Shown: positions 9,248 to 17,627 of the stretch, piece by piece
Position numbering within the stretch: the first letter of the stretch is position 1
Layout of the letters: every line of letters starts with the position of its first letter
NCBI RefSeq assembly: GCF_005434965.1
Contig: NZ_SKCI01000004.1
Coordinates: 1 to 64,000, forward strand
Source: Marimonas lutisalis
Lineage (GTDB): Bacteria > Pseudomonadota > Alphaproteobacteria > Rhodobacterales > Rhodobacteraceae
DNA length: 64,000 nt
Direction of reading: 5' to 3'
Translations under genes and position numbers: made by a program
Notes under the pieces: generated by a model
What the model saw: the letters and a program-made list of their open reading frames with translations, nothing else
What the model was told of the DNA's origin: nothing
The model's database searches: none

Positions 9248-9622
9248 ATGAACGAGAAATCCGGAACATCGAAAGACGCCGCTGACAAGTTGGTCAGGGG
9301 CATCAAAAGGAAGACCCGCAAACAGTATTCGGTCGAGGAGAAGATCAGGATCGTCCTGGCAGGTCTTCGGGGCGAGGAGAGCATTGCCGCACTGTGCCGT
9401 CGCGAGGGAATCGCAGAGAGCCTGTATTACTCCTGGTCAAAGGAGTTCCTGGAGGCCGGGAAGAACCGGTTGGCCGGGGATACAGCACGGCAGGCGACGA
9501 CGCCAGAGGTCAAAGAGCTGCGATCTGAAGCCTTGACCCTGAAGGAGGTCGTTGGCGAACTGACGCTTGAGAACCGGCTGCTCAAAAAAAGCATGCTCGG
9601 AGATGGGGGCGAAGACGAATGA
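9248..9622 (+). CDS. IS3-family transposase OrfA (helix-turn-helix subunit)
   Basis: A 124-residue basic protein. KQYSVEEKIRIVLAGLRGE and the following SIAALCRREGIAESLYYSW form the helix-turn-helix of IS3 OrfA, which recognises the inverted repeats. The C-terminal helix (LTLKEVVGELTLENRLLKKS) is a leucine-zipper-like dimerisation segment. The stop overlaps the orfB start as ATGA. A run of seven A at 9584-9590 lets ribosomes slip by -1 into the orfB frame, giving the OrfAB fusion that is usually the active transposase. Confidence 0.92.
   Translation: MNEKSGTSKDAADKLVRGIKRKTRKQYSVEEKIRIVLAGLRGEESIAALCRREGIAESLYYSWSKEFLEAGKNRLAGDTARQATTPEVKELRSEALTLKEVVGELTLENRLLKKSMLGDGGEDE
9584..9591 (+). promoter_or_regulatory. 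Programmed -1 frameshift site (A7G) in the IS
   Basis: AAAAAAAG lies in the orfA frame as CTC AAA AAA AGC. A -1 slip continues as AAG CAT GCT and reads without a stop into the orfB frame. Slippery A6-A7 runs of this kind control OrfAB production in many IS3 elements. Frameshifting itself is inferred. Confidence 0.65.
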
Positions 9623-10599
9623 GATACCCTGCCTCAGAGAAGCTTGAAATCATCCGCACGGTGGCAGCCTCGCACCTGCCGGTGAAGCGGACGTTGGCGA
9701 TGCTCGGTATCCCCAGCAGCACCTATTACGACTGGTATGCACGCTGGGCTGATGGCGGCCTTGATGCGCTTGCCGATCGCTCTCCGCGACCGAGATCAGT
9801 GTGGAACCGCATCCCGGACAACATCCGCCAGGCCTTTGTTGACTTTGCGCTGGACCACGAGGACCTGACACCGCGAGAGCTGGCGGTCAAATACACCGAT
9901 GAGAAGCGGTATTTTGTCTCCGAGTCATCAGCTTATCGTATCCTCAAGGCCGAGGACCTGATCACGGCCCCGGCCCATGTGGTTATCCGGGCGGCGGACG
10001 AGTTCCGCGACAAGACCTCGCGCCCGAACGAGCTCTGGCAGACCGATTTCACCTATCTCAAGGTCATCGGCTGGGGCTGGTTCTATTTGTCCACGATCCT
10101 CGATGATTACAGCCGCTATATCATCGCCTGGAAGCTCTGCACGACGATGAAGGCCGCAGATGTGACCGACACGCTGGAACTGGCGTTGGACGCTTCGGGC
10201 TGCAACTGCGCGACTGTTGTGCACAAGCCGAGGCTGCTCAGCGATAATGGTTCGTCTTACGTGGCGGCCGATCTGGCGTATTACCTCGATGGCAAGGGAA
10301 TGGATCATGTTCGTGGTGCGCCGCATCACCCGCAGACCCAGGGCAAGATCGAGCGCTGGCATCAGACGATGAAGAACCGGGTTCTGCTGGAAAACTACTT
10401 CCTGCCCGGCGACCTGGAACGGCAGATCGGCGCTTTCGTCGATCATTACAACAACCACCGCTACCACGAGAGCCTGGCCAATCTGACCCCGGCCGATGTC
10501 TACAATGGCCGCGGCGCAAAGATCCTGAAGATGAGAGAGGAGATCAAAAAGCAGACAATCCGAAAACGCCGCTTGCAGCACCAATCCGCGGCCGCCTAA
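9619..10599 (+). CDS. IS3-family transposase OrfB (DDE integrase domain)
   Basis: A 326-residue catalytic subunit. An N-terminal HTH_21-like region (SSTYYDWYARW) precedes an rve-type integrase core. The DDE residues are visible in QTDFTYLKV (first D), LLSDNGSSYV (second D) and TQGKIERWHQTMKNR (E with the usual K/R seven residues later). It cuts and joins the IS ends. Translation may start at its own ATG, coupled to orfA through ATGA, or arise as OrfAB by frameshift. The gene is full length and apparently functional. Confidence 0.93.
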   Translation: MRYPASEKLEIIRTVAASHLPVKRTLAMLGIPSSTYYDWYARWADGGLDALADRSPRPRSVWNRIPDNIRQAFVDFALDHEDLTPRELAVKYTDEKRYFVSESSAYRILKAEDLITAPAHVVIRAADEFRDKTSRPNELWQTDFTYLKVIGWGWFYLSTILDDYSRYIIAWKLCTTMKAADVTDTLELALDASGCNCATVVHKPRLLSDNGSSYVAADLAYYLDGKGMDHVRGAPHHPQTQGKIERWHQTMKNRVLLENYFLPGDLERQIGAFVDHYNNHRYHESLANLTPADVYNGRGAKILKMREEIKKQTIRKRRLQHQSAAA

Positions 10600-10646
10600 A
10601 CTCAAACAGAAACCGAACCAGAGCCTCCGTTATGAAACAGCCTCAG

Positions 10647-10673
10647 CTCTCCGGAAATCTCTGACGACGGACA
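10647..10673 (-). repeat. Right inverted repeat of the IS
   Basis: Read on the minus strand it begins TGTCCGTCGTCAGAG and matches the left repeat at 19 of 27 positions. It is followed immediately by the target duplication ACCT at 10674-10677. Confidence 0.85.
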
Positions 10674-10690
10674 ACCTCTCGAAGCGCCTC

Positions 10691-11101
10691 TCAATCTTCG
10701 CCTTTCGACGGTACAGGATCATTGATCTTGCTGCGCGTAAATATGGCAGGCGTTGATTTTGGCCGCACTATGATAGCAGGATTTCCCCAAACAGAAACGA
10801 ATACAGCAACACGACCAGACCGGCTTAGGTGAGCTGGCTCGACCTCAACGATCCGAACTCGCAGCTCGGCGTTTTGTTCCAAGGCAGGGAGTAGAATATC
10901 AGTTGCATGGGCATCTAGCTTTCCCGCCGGTACAAGCCTTGGCTTACCTATGCCAAATGGCAACCGGGAAGGTTGCTCGATGAATACTGACACCGTCGCA
11001 TCAGCGTTCAGTGAAAGCATCGCACCGTCGCCTGGAGAAACGCCTGCGGACACAGGGTCGATTTCCAAAGCAATTTCCGCTTTTTGAATGATTGGCTGCA
11101 T
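10691..11101 (-). CDS. Hypothetical protein, 136 aa
   Basis: The ATG at 11101 has GAGGCGGC directly upstream. The 136-residue product has no signal peptide or membrane segment. Many short hydrophobic strands (VSVFIEQ, RVRIVEVEP, RVAVFVSVWG) suggest a beta-sheet protein. The stop lies 17 bases from the right end of the IS, so the insertion just missed it. The family is not recognised. Together with the next gene it may form a short minus-strand operon. Confidence 0.5.
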   Translation of the reverse strand: MQPIIQKAEIALEIDPVSAGVSPGDGAMLSLNADATVSVFIEQPSRLPFGIGKPRLVPAGKLDAHATDILLPALEQNAELRVRIVEVEPAHLSRSGRVAVFVSVWGNPAIIVRPKSTPAIFTRSKINDPVPSKGED

Positions 11102-11184
11102 GCCGCCTCACTGTCCTCAATTGGTCTGAGGTTGGGATGAGTATACCTGAGAGCAGCGGCTCAGTAGACTCGTGATTTTGTCTG

Positions 11185-11427
11185 TCAGGACGCAAAGTCC
11201 ACGTCGATGTTCCTAGCTTTGAGCGCAGCCAACACACCGCCCAAGACATTTCTTGCGTTGATCCCCTCTTTCAACGCTGCGTTGATGTCGAAGTCTGCGG
11301 CCCCCGCATCACGAATGTTAAGCAACACGCGCTTTCCCGTCCTCGCGTCATAAACAACCTGACGACGCCCGCCCACGATAGATCTAAGTCCAACAAATTC
11401 AGAGCCGTTTCGCGAATGAAAAGACAT
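11185..11427 (-). CDS. Hypothetical protein, 80 aa
   Basis: An 80-residue frame starting at ATG 11427, with AAGGTG a few bases upstream. The sequence alternates short strands (RQVVYDARTGKRVLLNI) with a C-terminal helix (NVLGGVLAALKARNI). There is no export signal. I do not recognise the family. Position and direction suggest co-transcription with the gene at 10691. Confidence is modest because the frame is short and the region is gene-poor. Confidence 0.4.
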   Translation of the reverse strand: MSFHSRNGSEFVGLRSIVGGRRQVVYDARTGKRVLLNIRDAGAADFDINAALKEGINARNVLGGVLAALKARNIDVDFAS

Positions 11428-11962
11428 AGCAGCACCTTCATTTTCACGAAGTACAGACTAGTCAAAAGCGTTCATAGGCATAGTCGTCCCGGAAGTTCGC
11501 AATAAGAACTGTGCCGGAACAGACACATCATCAGTGGCGGGTGCGTATGCGAATACCACATTTTGAGTTTTTGACCATTATCGCCACAAGTGCTGCATCA
11601 CCATCCCAACCACCTTCCTCCGAGCCTTGAACCGTTGACCCGCGCGGGATGCCGTTCGGGTGAAAGAGGGCGCTCGATATTTTAGTGATCCAAATATTCA
11701 CGCCCTACCCATTGCAGGCTCGGCTTCAGGCCCCAGAAATGCCTGCTTGATACCTCCCACCGGTCCCGGAAACCATCGTCCCTATGAACCAAAGGCCAGT
11801 AATGCACTAACAAGCAAACCGGACCAGTCAAGCGGGGCTGATTACGAGCCCAAAGTGACCGGATTCTGTGCTTTGCGCGAATTCCTGATATCGTATGCAA
11901 CGCGACTACAGACCTTCAATGGTAGGTTTACGTTAAATACATTGTGATGGAGGGAGAGTTCA
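11428..11962. other. Gene-poor stretch
   Basis: About 530 bases with no convincing gene. The plus frame 11660-11947 has no ribosome binding site and no recognisable domain. Low-GC, probably eroded island DNA that precedes a pseudogene. Confidence 0.45.
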
Positions 11963-12954
11963 TTGGCACAGAGTTTATTTAAGATATTGGGTGCGCAAAA
12001 ACCAATCCTGTCTGCACCTATGGCTGGTGCTGCGGGACCGGAATTGGTTGCTGCGGTTTGCAATTCAGGCGGGTACGGCGTCACTCCGCTTTGGACACAA
12101 GCGGCCGATCACGTGGTGGCTGGAATTGGAGAGCTGAGAGCACTCACAGACCAAAACTTCTCAGTAAATCTCAACCTTTACTTCTCATATTAGGAGCAGC
12201 TTGAGGCGTGCATCGATCAAGGCGTGCACGGTGTTTCATTTTCTGGGGAATGGAACCCAAGGCCATTGAGCGGGCGAAAACGGAAGGCTTGGTTGTCTTG
12301 ATGAGCGTAGGGAGCGCAGAGGAAGCGAAAATTGCGGCTGATGCAGGTGCGGACGTAATTGTAGCGCAGGGCTGGGAAGCGGGCGGGCATGTTTGGGGCC
12401 AGGTTTCGACCTTGGCTCTTGTCCCGGCGGTCGTGGACGCTGTAGACAAGCCTGTTGTTGCTGCCGGAGGCATTGCGGATGGACGCGCGATGGCTGCTGC
12501 AATGATGCTGGGCACTTCGGGTGTCTGGATAGGTACCCGTTTGCTTGCGAGCAGAGAAGCAACCATCCATCAAACCTATCGGACCCGCCTGTTGGAGGCA
12601 TCAGAATCTGACACCGAATGGGCGCATGACTTATACGACATTGATTGGCCTGACGCACCGCATCGCGCACTCAGAAATTCCACGTTACAGGCTTGGAAAA
12701 AGGCTGGAAGTTTAGCGCCCGGAAAGCGCCCGAACGAAAACCAAGTAATCGGCCATCGGCCTACCGGAGAGCCAGTTGTCCGATATCAAAGTTATACTCC
12801 TTTGCCCGAAACATCCGGAGATGTGGAGGCTATGTCGCTTTGGGCGGGCCAAGGCGTGGCGCAAGCCCGGAAAGTATCGTCTGCGAAAGACATCGTTAAT
12901 GAAATCTACCAAGATGCAAAAAAACACCTCAACATCGGAAGCACAGCACTCTGA
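11963..12954 (+). pseudogene. Nitronate monooxygenase (2-nitropropane dioxygenase-like) pseudogene
   Basis: A TTG start at 11963 follows GGAGGGAG. The first part (LSAPMAGAAGPELVAAVCNS, then FSVNLNLYF) is the FMN-barrel N-terminus of nitronate monooxygenase. An in-frame TAG at 12191 stops it. Ignoring the stop, EQLEACIDQGVHGVSFSG continues the family, then near 12248 the frame must shift to reach the long frame ending at 12954. That part keeps the FMN phosphate and active-site region GADVIVAQGWEAGGH and GGIADGRAMAAAMMLG. So there is at least one nonsense mutation and one frameshift, and the linker around residues 76-95 looks shortened. In life the enzyme oxidises alkyl nitronates. It is almost certainly non-functional here. 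Confidence 0.8.
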
Positions 12955-13113
12955 AAATGAGGAAAAAACTCCGCCGGATTTGCTTTATTGGCAAGACAAC
13001 TTAGCAGAATGGTGTAATTCGCTAAGCAGACATTTGTGCAACCGCATCAAAAGTCTACTATGTCCGCAGAGCTGTCATTCGGCCCGATCGGGACGAACGT
13101 CCGCTTTTAAGCC

Positions 13114-13746
13114 TTACAAAATTGCAGTTATCTCGTCCGCTAGGCTCATCACTTCTGATACGGCCAGCATATTATTTCCTGCTTCGACAACACCCAACCC
13201 GCGGCCGAGTGTTTCGGCATAGATGACCCGGTTCCCGAGGTTGGATTTCAGTGTCGTTGCGCCCTGTTTAGCTATCGCCTCCGTGACTTCTGACCCCAGA
13301 CGCGTTCCCGCACGTGTACGGTTCATAACTATGTGCCCGGTCTTTCCAACTCTGTCGGCCAGATCCAAAACATCTTGTGTTGCCCACAAGTCGACATGGC
13401 TGGCAGACATAGGCACCAGAACCAGATCAGCTTCTCGAAGCGCAGGCCGCAGATCGCTGTCTGCCTTTGGCGGAGTGTCAACAAAGACGTAGTCAGCAGC
13501 TTTGGTGCGAGAGCGCAATTCGTACGATATCCCCCACGGCGTCGCTGTAGAAAAATGGAGATTTGGGTTCTCGCCGAGTTTGTTTTCGCGCATCATGAAC
13601 CATTTCCCGAGACTACCCTGTGGATCTGTATCCAGAAGGGCTACCTTTTTTCCTTTTGAAAGAAGGGCTATGGCAAGGTTAACAACAACGGTTGTTTTTC
13701 CAGACCCACCCTTTTGCTGCGCGACGGTAATGATGTGGCCTGACAT
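13114..13746 (-). CDS. ParA-family partition ATPase, orphan
   Basis: A 210-residue ATPase starting at ATG 13746, with GAGGA about 10 bases upstream; a longer frame to 13821 lacks a site. The deviant Walker A ([10 protein letters not shown] at 10-19, with signature Lys12) and the later DTDPQGS and [10 protein letters not shown] mark the ParA/MinD class. It has no N-terminal helix-turn-helix, so it is a short type Ib-like ParA that would move DNA or another cargo using a partner. No parB is recognisable. Two direct repeats at 13842-13888 lie upstream and may be operator or centromere sites. It sits beside a primase-like gene, typical of plasmid-like islands. Confidence 0.85.
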   Translation of the reverse strand: MSGHIITVAQQKGGSGKTTVVVNLAIALLSKGKKVALLDTDPQGSLGKWFMMRENKLGENPNLHFSTATPWGISYELRSRTKAADYVFVDTPPKADSDLRPALREADLVLVPMSASHVDLWATQDVLDLADRVGKTGHIVMNRTRAGTRLGSEVTEAIAKQGATTLKSNLGNRVIYAETLGRGLGVVEAGNNMLAVSEVMSLADEITAIL

Positions 13747-13841
13747 GGACACGTCCTCAAACGAGCTGATTCTGCAATGCAGCATAAAGCTGTTGAGTAA
13801 GTATGGGGAGCCTGCGTTCATTGCGGTTGGTGGTGCCGCCC

Positions 13842-13888
13842 ATTTGTTAAGCCCGATTGTTTAGGCTTTCCTATTTGTTAAGCGCGAT
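13842..13888. repeat. Two 16-bp direct repeats upstream of parA
   Basis: ATTTGTTAAGCCCGAT (13842-13857) and ATTTGTTAAGCGCGAT (13873-13888) differ at one base and are spaced 31 bp start to start, about three helical turns. They lie roughly 95-140 bases before the parA start. Such repeats can serve as parS-like sites or as operators for a ParA partner. The role is inferred. Confidence 0.6.
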
Positions 13889-14315
13889 GAAACCTGCGCG
13901 CTTGCGCGACCGTTTACAGAAAACCCTGCCGGAAGGACCCGCAGGTAGCCCGGGTGTTGCGTTAAGTCTTTAGTGCGGGCTGGCTCCTCTGACGCCTCGT
14001 ACATACTCTCTCTTTTTCGATTTTTAGTTTGATTGAGCAGGATTTGCCATGGCTCGAAACAATGGATAGTTACAACCGGGACACCACTGGGACATAGCTC
14101 TGTCCCGCAAAAGCCTTTGAAAACACGCTCTTTTTTTGTTGCAACAGCAGTTTCATAAACAAGACAATATATCGTAATTACAGCTACCGTATGGGTTATG
14201 TATGTTTGCTCCTGCCGGAGATGTCCCAAGCGTCCCGAAGGCAAGTTTTCAACATCCATTCAGCAACTTAAGTGGGACGCCACGCCGCTACGCGGGACTT
14301 CAGCCGGCTAAGATG
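13889..14315. other. Intergenic stretch between parA and the primase-like gene
   Basis: About 430 bases without a supported gene. The minus frame 13861-14259 overlaps the repeats and has no ribosome binding site or recognisable domain. It may contain the parA promoter. Confidence 0.4.
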
Positions 14316-16169
14316 TCAGGAGAACAGGCATTCGAAGGGCACCAGCACAACCCGATGTTGTTCGTGGGGCGCAACTCGAACACCGCTAGAAGGCTGGATC
14401 ACACCATCGATTTTCTTGAGCGCTGAAACATAGGAGCCGTTGCTCCACTTGGTCTTGTCATAGAGTTTTGCGGATGTCGTTGTCTTACCCGTTCGTAGCG
14501 CCAGACATTCCCTGTTCTCGAGGACGTAAATGCCATGGCGCCGCAACACTGCGACTGGATCCTCTACACCTGTGATGGGTTCCTGATCGAAGTGCGCGAA
14601 GACAATTTCGCCCACAGTTCTATTTATACCATGATCTAGAGACAGTGACGCGCTGAGGAGATGATCCAGTGCATCGCGGCCTTCCGACATCTCTTCGGAC
14701 TCTTTGCCATCAGCGATCAAAGCTCGCATTGGGGCTTCCAAGTCTTCCAAGCGGAGATCATCGATTTCGCCATCGAACAGGGCGAGGTCCAGGCCTGCCA
14801 GAATTGTCGCCGCCGTATCGGCCTGTCGCGCATCGGCGCCCAGGGTTCGGGCTTTCGCTGAAATTGCTCCATGTGTTTGATTCCACCTTGAACTCTGAGC
14901 AAGCATTCGGCCACGGAACCGCGCTGAGATTTCCCGGCTCATCTCAAAGACACCAGAAAGGTCCACTGCTGCTTGGGTCGGGTCTTGGCAGCTAGGCAGT
15001 GCCCTCAATTCCAGCAGAACAAATCTCGACCGGTCCTGCGGTTCCAGGTGGATGTGATTGATAGAGGTAACGTAAGCTGGGCCCAGCGTCCGGAATGACA
15101 CGGGTGAATGGTCCGAGCGGCCGCGGGATATGCGCCCACCCGCTCCTCCTGACATCCGCCGGAGCAAAGCAAGCATGCTGTCCTGTCGGGAAGCGTTTCT
15201 AGGATTATCGTCCGGCTCAAACTCGTCCATGAGAAGCGGACGTGCCTGATTATCGCGAGACTGCCGGATCCCGGCCTCAGTGGCATCATTGATCACCTCG
15301 CCAGCAAAATCCCCAAGCAAGCAAGCTGCCAACTCGATCAGCTTGGACTTCCCACTCCCCCTGCTGCCATGAACGTAGAGATGTGTCCGCCAATCAGGAA
15401 AGCCTCCGAGGCAGGCCGCAGCAACCCACCCGAACCAGATGTCGGCATCTTCGGGCGTCTTCCATCCCCACAGCGGCCGAATGCTGTGCAACAAGTTCGC
15501 GGCCTCGCCCGGAAGCATTGGCGTCAGGTCCGGCGGGGTGATCGGCCCAGCACCAATCGGTATGTACTTCGCGTGGTGCTCCAAAAGCGCCTGGGTCTGT
15601 CCGTCTGGAAAGACAAGGCTATCTCCACAATGCGCGATTGCACCACCCGCGTCGTCACACCAGACGCCAATAGACCTCAAATCGGCCCGACCTGGTTCAA
15701 AAACGCCCTTCGCATTGCATTGCTCGATGATCCAGAGGCCAGCGCGTTTGTGGCACCAATCATTGTTTTGCGCAGAAAACATCGAGCGACACCATTCCTC
15801 GGTTTTCGTCCCGCTGCCCAAGAACAACGACCGAACCCCCCTGCCTGCCTCTAAAGCTTCAGCGGTAAGCTTTCGGAACTGGCCGCTTGGCGGAATTATG
15901 AAATAGTGACCTCCACTATGTCCAAGCGGGATAATGGGGCAGAATTCTACGGGGTCTGCGTATTTGATGTCCCTTGCATGAAAGGTTCCCACGTCGCCAC
16001 CCGTGTCTTGCTGAATGCTTGATGTCAAGTTGCCGTCTGCTTCGCTCGGTGCGACACGCGTGGGATTCGCGAAAGCCTCAACTATTGGATCCCTTTGGCC
16101 GACAATTTTCGAATCCTCTCCTCCGTTCGCTTGCCCAGCGAAGGAGCCGGTCTTTTTTCTGCCTTCCAT
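14316..16169 (-). CDS. Island primase/helicase-like ATPase (617 aa)
   Basis: A large protein with a P-loop near residue 270 (YVHGSRGSGKSKLIE) followed by LLMDEFEPDD as the probable Walker B, and an Arg-rich sensor region (PAYVTSINHIHLEPQDRSRF). This layout resembles the D5/DUF927-type helicase part of primase-helicases carried by prophages and integrative islands, which start element replication. The N-terminal 250 residues show no clear primase motif. I take ATG 16169, which overlaps the stop of the 54-aa gene as TGATG; GTG 16172 is an alternative. It forms an operon with alpA and the 54-aa gene. Confidence 0.7.
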   Translation of the reverse strand: MEGRKKTGSFAGQANGGEDSKIVGQRDPIVEAFANPTRVAPSEADGNLTSSIQQDTGGDVGTFHARDIKYADPVEFCPIIPLGHSGGHYFIIPPSGQFRKLTAEALEAGRGVRSLFLGSGTKTEEWCRSMFSAQNNDWCHKRAGLWIIEQCNAKGVFEPGRADLRSIGVWCDDAGGAIAHCGDSLVFPDGQTQALLEHHAKYIPIGAGPITPPDLTPMLPGEAANLLHSIRPLWGWKTPEDADIWFGWVAAACLGGFPDWRTHLYVHGSRGSGKSKLIELAACLLGDFAGEVINDATEAGIRQSRDNQARPLLMDEFEPDDNPRNASRQDSMLALLRRMSGGAGGRISRGRSDHSPVSFRTLGPAYVTSINHIHLEPQDRSRFVLLELRALPSCQDPTQAAVDLSGVFEMSREISARFRGRMLAQSSRWNQTHGAISAKARTLGADARQADTAATILAGLDLALFDGEIDDLRLEDLEAPMRALIADGKESEEMSEGRDALDHLLSASLSLDHGINRTVGEIVFAHFDQEPITGVEDPVAVLRRHGIYVLENRECLALRTGKTTTSAKLYDKTKWSNGSYVSALKKIDGVIQPSSGVRVAPHEQHRVVLVPFECLFS

Positions 16170-16333
16170 CACGCAAGCCTTCCATTCTGCAAAAATTGGC
16201 CACAGACCTCAGATTTCATCGAAGCTTCAAGGTCTCGCCGGCGGCATTCGACATTTCGGACAGCATCTTCGATTGATGCGCCGTTAGAGGCCGCTCCGTG
16301 ACCCGAACCCGAATGCTTGTTTTCGTCAGACAT
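16169..16333 (-). CDS. Small 54-aa protein between alpA and the primase-like gene
   Basis: The reading frame starts at ATG 16333 behind a strong AAGGAGATTTCC and ends in a TGA that overlaps the next ATG (TGATG). The product is hydrophilic: a Gly/Ser/His-rich start (MSDENKHSGSGHG), then a charged helix (VRNVECRRRDLEAS) with two cysteines. Tight coupling on both sides (its start lies inside the last codons of alpA) makes it a real translated gene. The family is not recognised. It may be a partner of the primase-like ATPase. Confidence 0.7.
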   Translation of the reverse strand: MSDENKHSGSGHGAASNGASIEDAVRNVECRRRDLEASMKSEVCGQFLQNGRLA

Positions 16334-16526
16334 GGAAATCTCCTTCTACGCGCTCCTCGATCCAACGGCGGACATCGCAGATCCGGTATCGAACCAACCG
16401 TCCCAGGCGTACAACCGGCGGACCATCATCCCGCGCGACCGCCAGCTCCAGAAACCTTGTCGGAATACCGAACAACTCTTCGACTTCGGATCGATTGAGC
16501 AGGCGGTTGTCCTCACATTTCGCCAT
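16326..16526 (-). CDS. AlpA-type excisionase / helix-turn-helix regulator
   Basis: A 66-residue MerR-fold protein. LLNRSEVEELFGI, then VVRLGRLVRYRICDVRRWIE is the winged helix-turn-helix typical of AlpA/Xis proteins. The start at ATG 16526 follows GGAGAAACGC; a longer frame to 16550 lacks a site. Such proteins bind attachment-site DNA to direct excision or activate an integrase gene. It heads the operon alpA / 54-aa gene / primase-like gene, a common core of integrative islands. Its cognate integrase may be the one at 19992, or the one whose remnant lies at 16911. Confidence 0.82.
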   Translation of the reverse strand: MAKCEDNRLLNRSEVEELFGIPTRFLELAVARDDGPPVVRLGRLVRYRICDVRRWIEERVEGDFHV

Positions 16527-16577
16527 CGCGTTTCTCCAAATTCGCCTCAAGATCTGGTAGCTCCCCTCAACAGAGGT

Positions 16578-17083
16578 CAGCTATCTTGTGGCTTGGTCTT
16601 TTCAGATCTGAACGAAGATAGTCCAAGGGCGTTACAGGAAAGCACAGCCACCGGGTTTAGGAGGAACGGATTTCCGCCGAAGCTGATGCCGTAAGCACCG
16701 CTGCGCGATCAATATTTGCAATAAATCAATGGCTTAGAATTTTTCGCGGACATGAAAGCAAGCTGTCGGACTTTTTTTCTTATGTCTGTGTCAACGTCCA
16801 CAAAGTGCCAAGATCCCGACGTTCTGCGCTGTTCAGACCCGAATCGTCTAATCCATGCCGACTGAAAAATGCTGCTCTTTTTCGCCGGTTTCGGGGCCGA
16901 TCGAAAACCGTCAGTCGCCCTGAATGTCCTGGCGGGAGCTTGCCTGACGTCCTTCCGGCGGATGGTTCGGATTGATCCTTCCGGAGAGTTCCTCGCAGAC
17001 CGTTTGCATTGCCGGCCTCAGCCCGTCGAGTGAAGGTCGTACATATCGCTGCCCCGTGATCGACAAAGGCGTGTGATTGAGAA
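16578..17083. repeat. Left copy of a 506-bp imperfect direct repeat (integrase tail plus flank)
   Basis: It matches 19658-20164 in the same orientation over its whole length, with scattered substitutions and a 1-base indel in a T run. It covers the last 60 codons of an integrase gene and about 330 bases of non-coding DNA after its stop. The left edge holds a CTATCTT...AAGATAG stem in both copies. The match ends abruptly at 17083, inside an integrase codon. Confidence 0.9.
16911..17083 (-). pseudogene. Tyrosine integrase remnant (C-terminal 57 codons)
   Basis: From 17083 down to the TGA at 16911 the frame reads LNHTPLSITGQRYVRPSLDG and onward. It is nearly identical to the end of the full integrase at 19992-21122 and includes the late catalytic His and the Tyr nucleophile. 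The N-terminal 320 residues are missing and unrelated sequence abuts at 17084. It is a leftover of an older or recombined island, not a functional gene. Confidence 0.88.
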
Positions 17084-17366
17084 TCCGCAACCGGCTCAAT
17101 TGGTCAAGAGCGTGTCACCGGAATTCAGCTCCTACGTGCTGGCCAGCGCAATTCCTCCCGCCGCAGCCAACATGCAGAGAGTCGTCTGGGAGACCGTCCG
17201 GCACCCCGGATCATCTCGGCCTCTGATACACCGCGCAAACACCTCAATGGATCTTCTTGTCTCCGTATTTCATTGCCTCCAAGCAATGTTGCAATCTACG
17301 CTGACGAAAAAGCCAAAAAGATGGCAGAGACAATCGAACGATTAACTATGGGATGGGATTGGAAAG

Positions 17367-17627
17367 ATGATTGGGTTGGCAGAAGAACAAATAGGAATTC
17401 TGGAATTATTCCAGGAAAGCGACTGGCTGGTCTTCAAAGTCATGATAGGAGTGGCTGCGGGGATGATACTTGCAGACCACTTCATTGGTATCGGGGAGAA
17501 AAAGAGGATGGGGCTCTCTGACTTCTTGTTCGTGACCATTTTCCTGCCGGTGGTGCTGCTGACCCTCACTTGGCCAGTTTCAAAACTTCTTGTTCTTCTG
17601 GTGGTCCGCTACTCACTGGGACAATAG
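17367..17627 (+). CDS. Small membrane protein, 86 aa
   Basis: An 86-residue frame starting at ATG 17367 behind GGGATTGGAAAG. It has two hydrophobic segments, VFKVMIGVAAGMILADHFI (about 22-40) and FVTIFLPVVLLTLTW (about 54-68), and a third weaker one near the end (LLVLLVVRY). A short charged loop (GEKKRMG) separates the first two. It is probably an inner-membrane protein. The family is not recognised. It is the first gene of the cargo lying between the integrase repeats. Confidence 0.5.
   Translation: MIGLAEEQIGILELFQESDWLVFKVMIGVAAGMILADHFIGIGEKKRMGLSDFLFVTIFLPVVLLTLTWPVSKLLVLLVVRYSLGQ

Larger units (their letters stand above)
9163..10673 (+). mobile_element. Complete IS3-family insertion sequence, 1511 bp
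   Basis: The element begins TG and ends CA, as IS3 elements do, with 27-bp imperfect inverted repeats (19 of 27 matching) at 9163-9189 and 10647-10673. Directly outside both tips stands ACCT (9159-9162 and 10674-10677), a 4-bp target duplication. Inside are orfA and orfB of an IS3 transposase with all key residues, so the element looks intact. A related element lies at 1-123 in opposite orientation. The intact duplication argues that this copy arrived by simple transposition without later deletion. Confidence 0.92.

Noticed and set aside
13861-14259. A 132-codon minus frame between parA and the primase-like gene
   Set aside because: No ribosome binding site or domain, and it includes the direct repeats.
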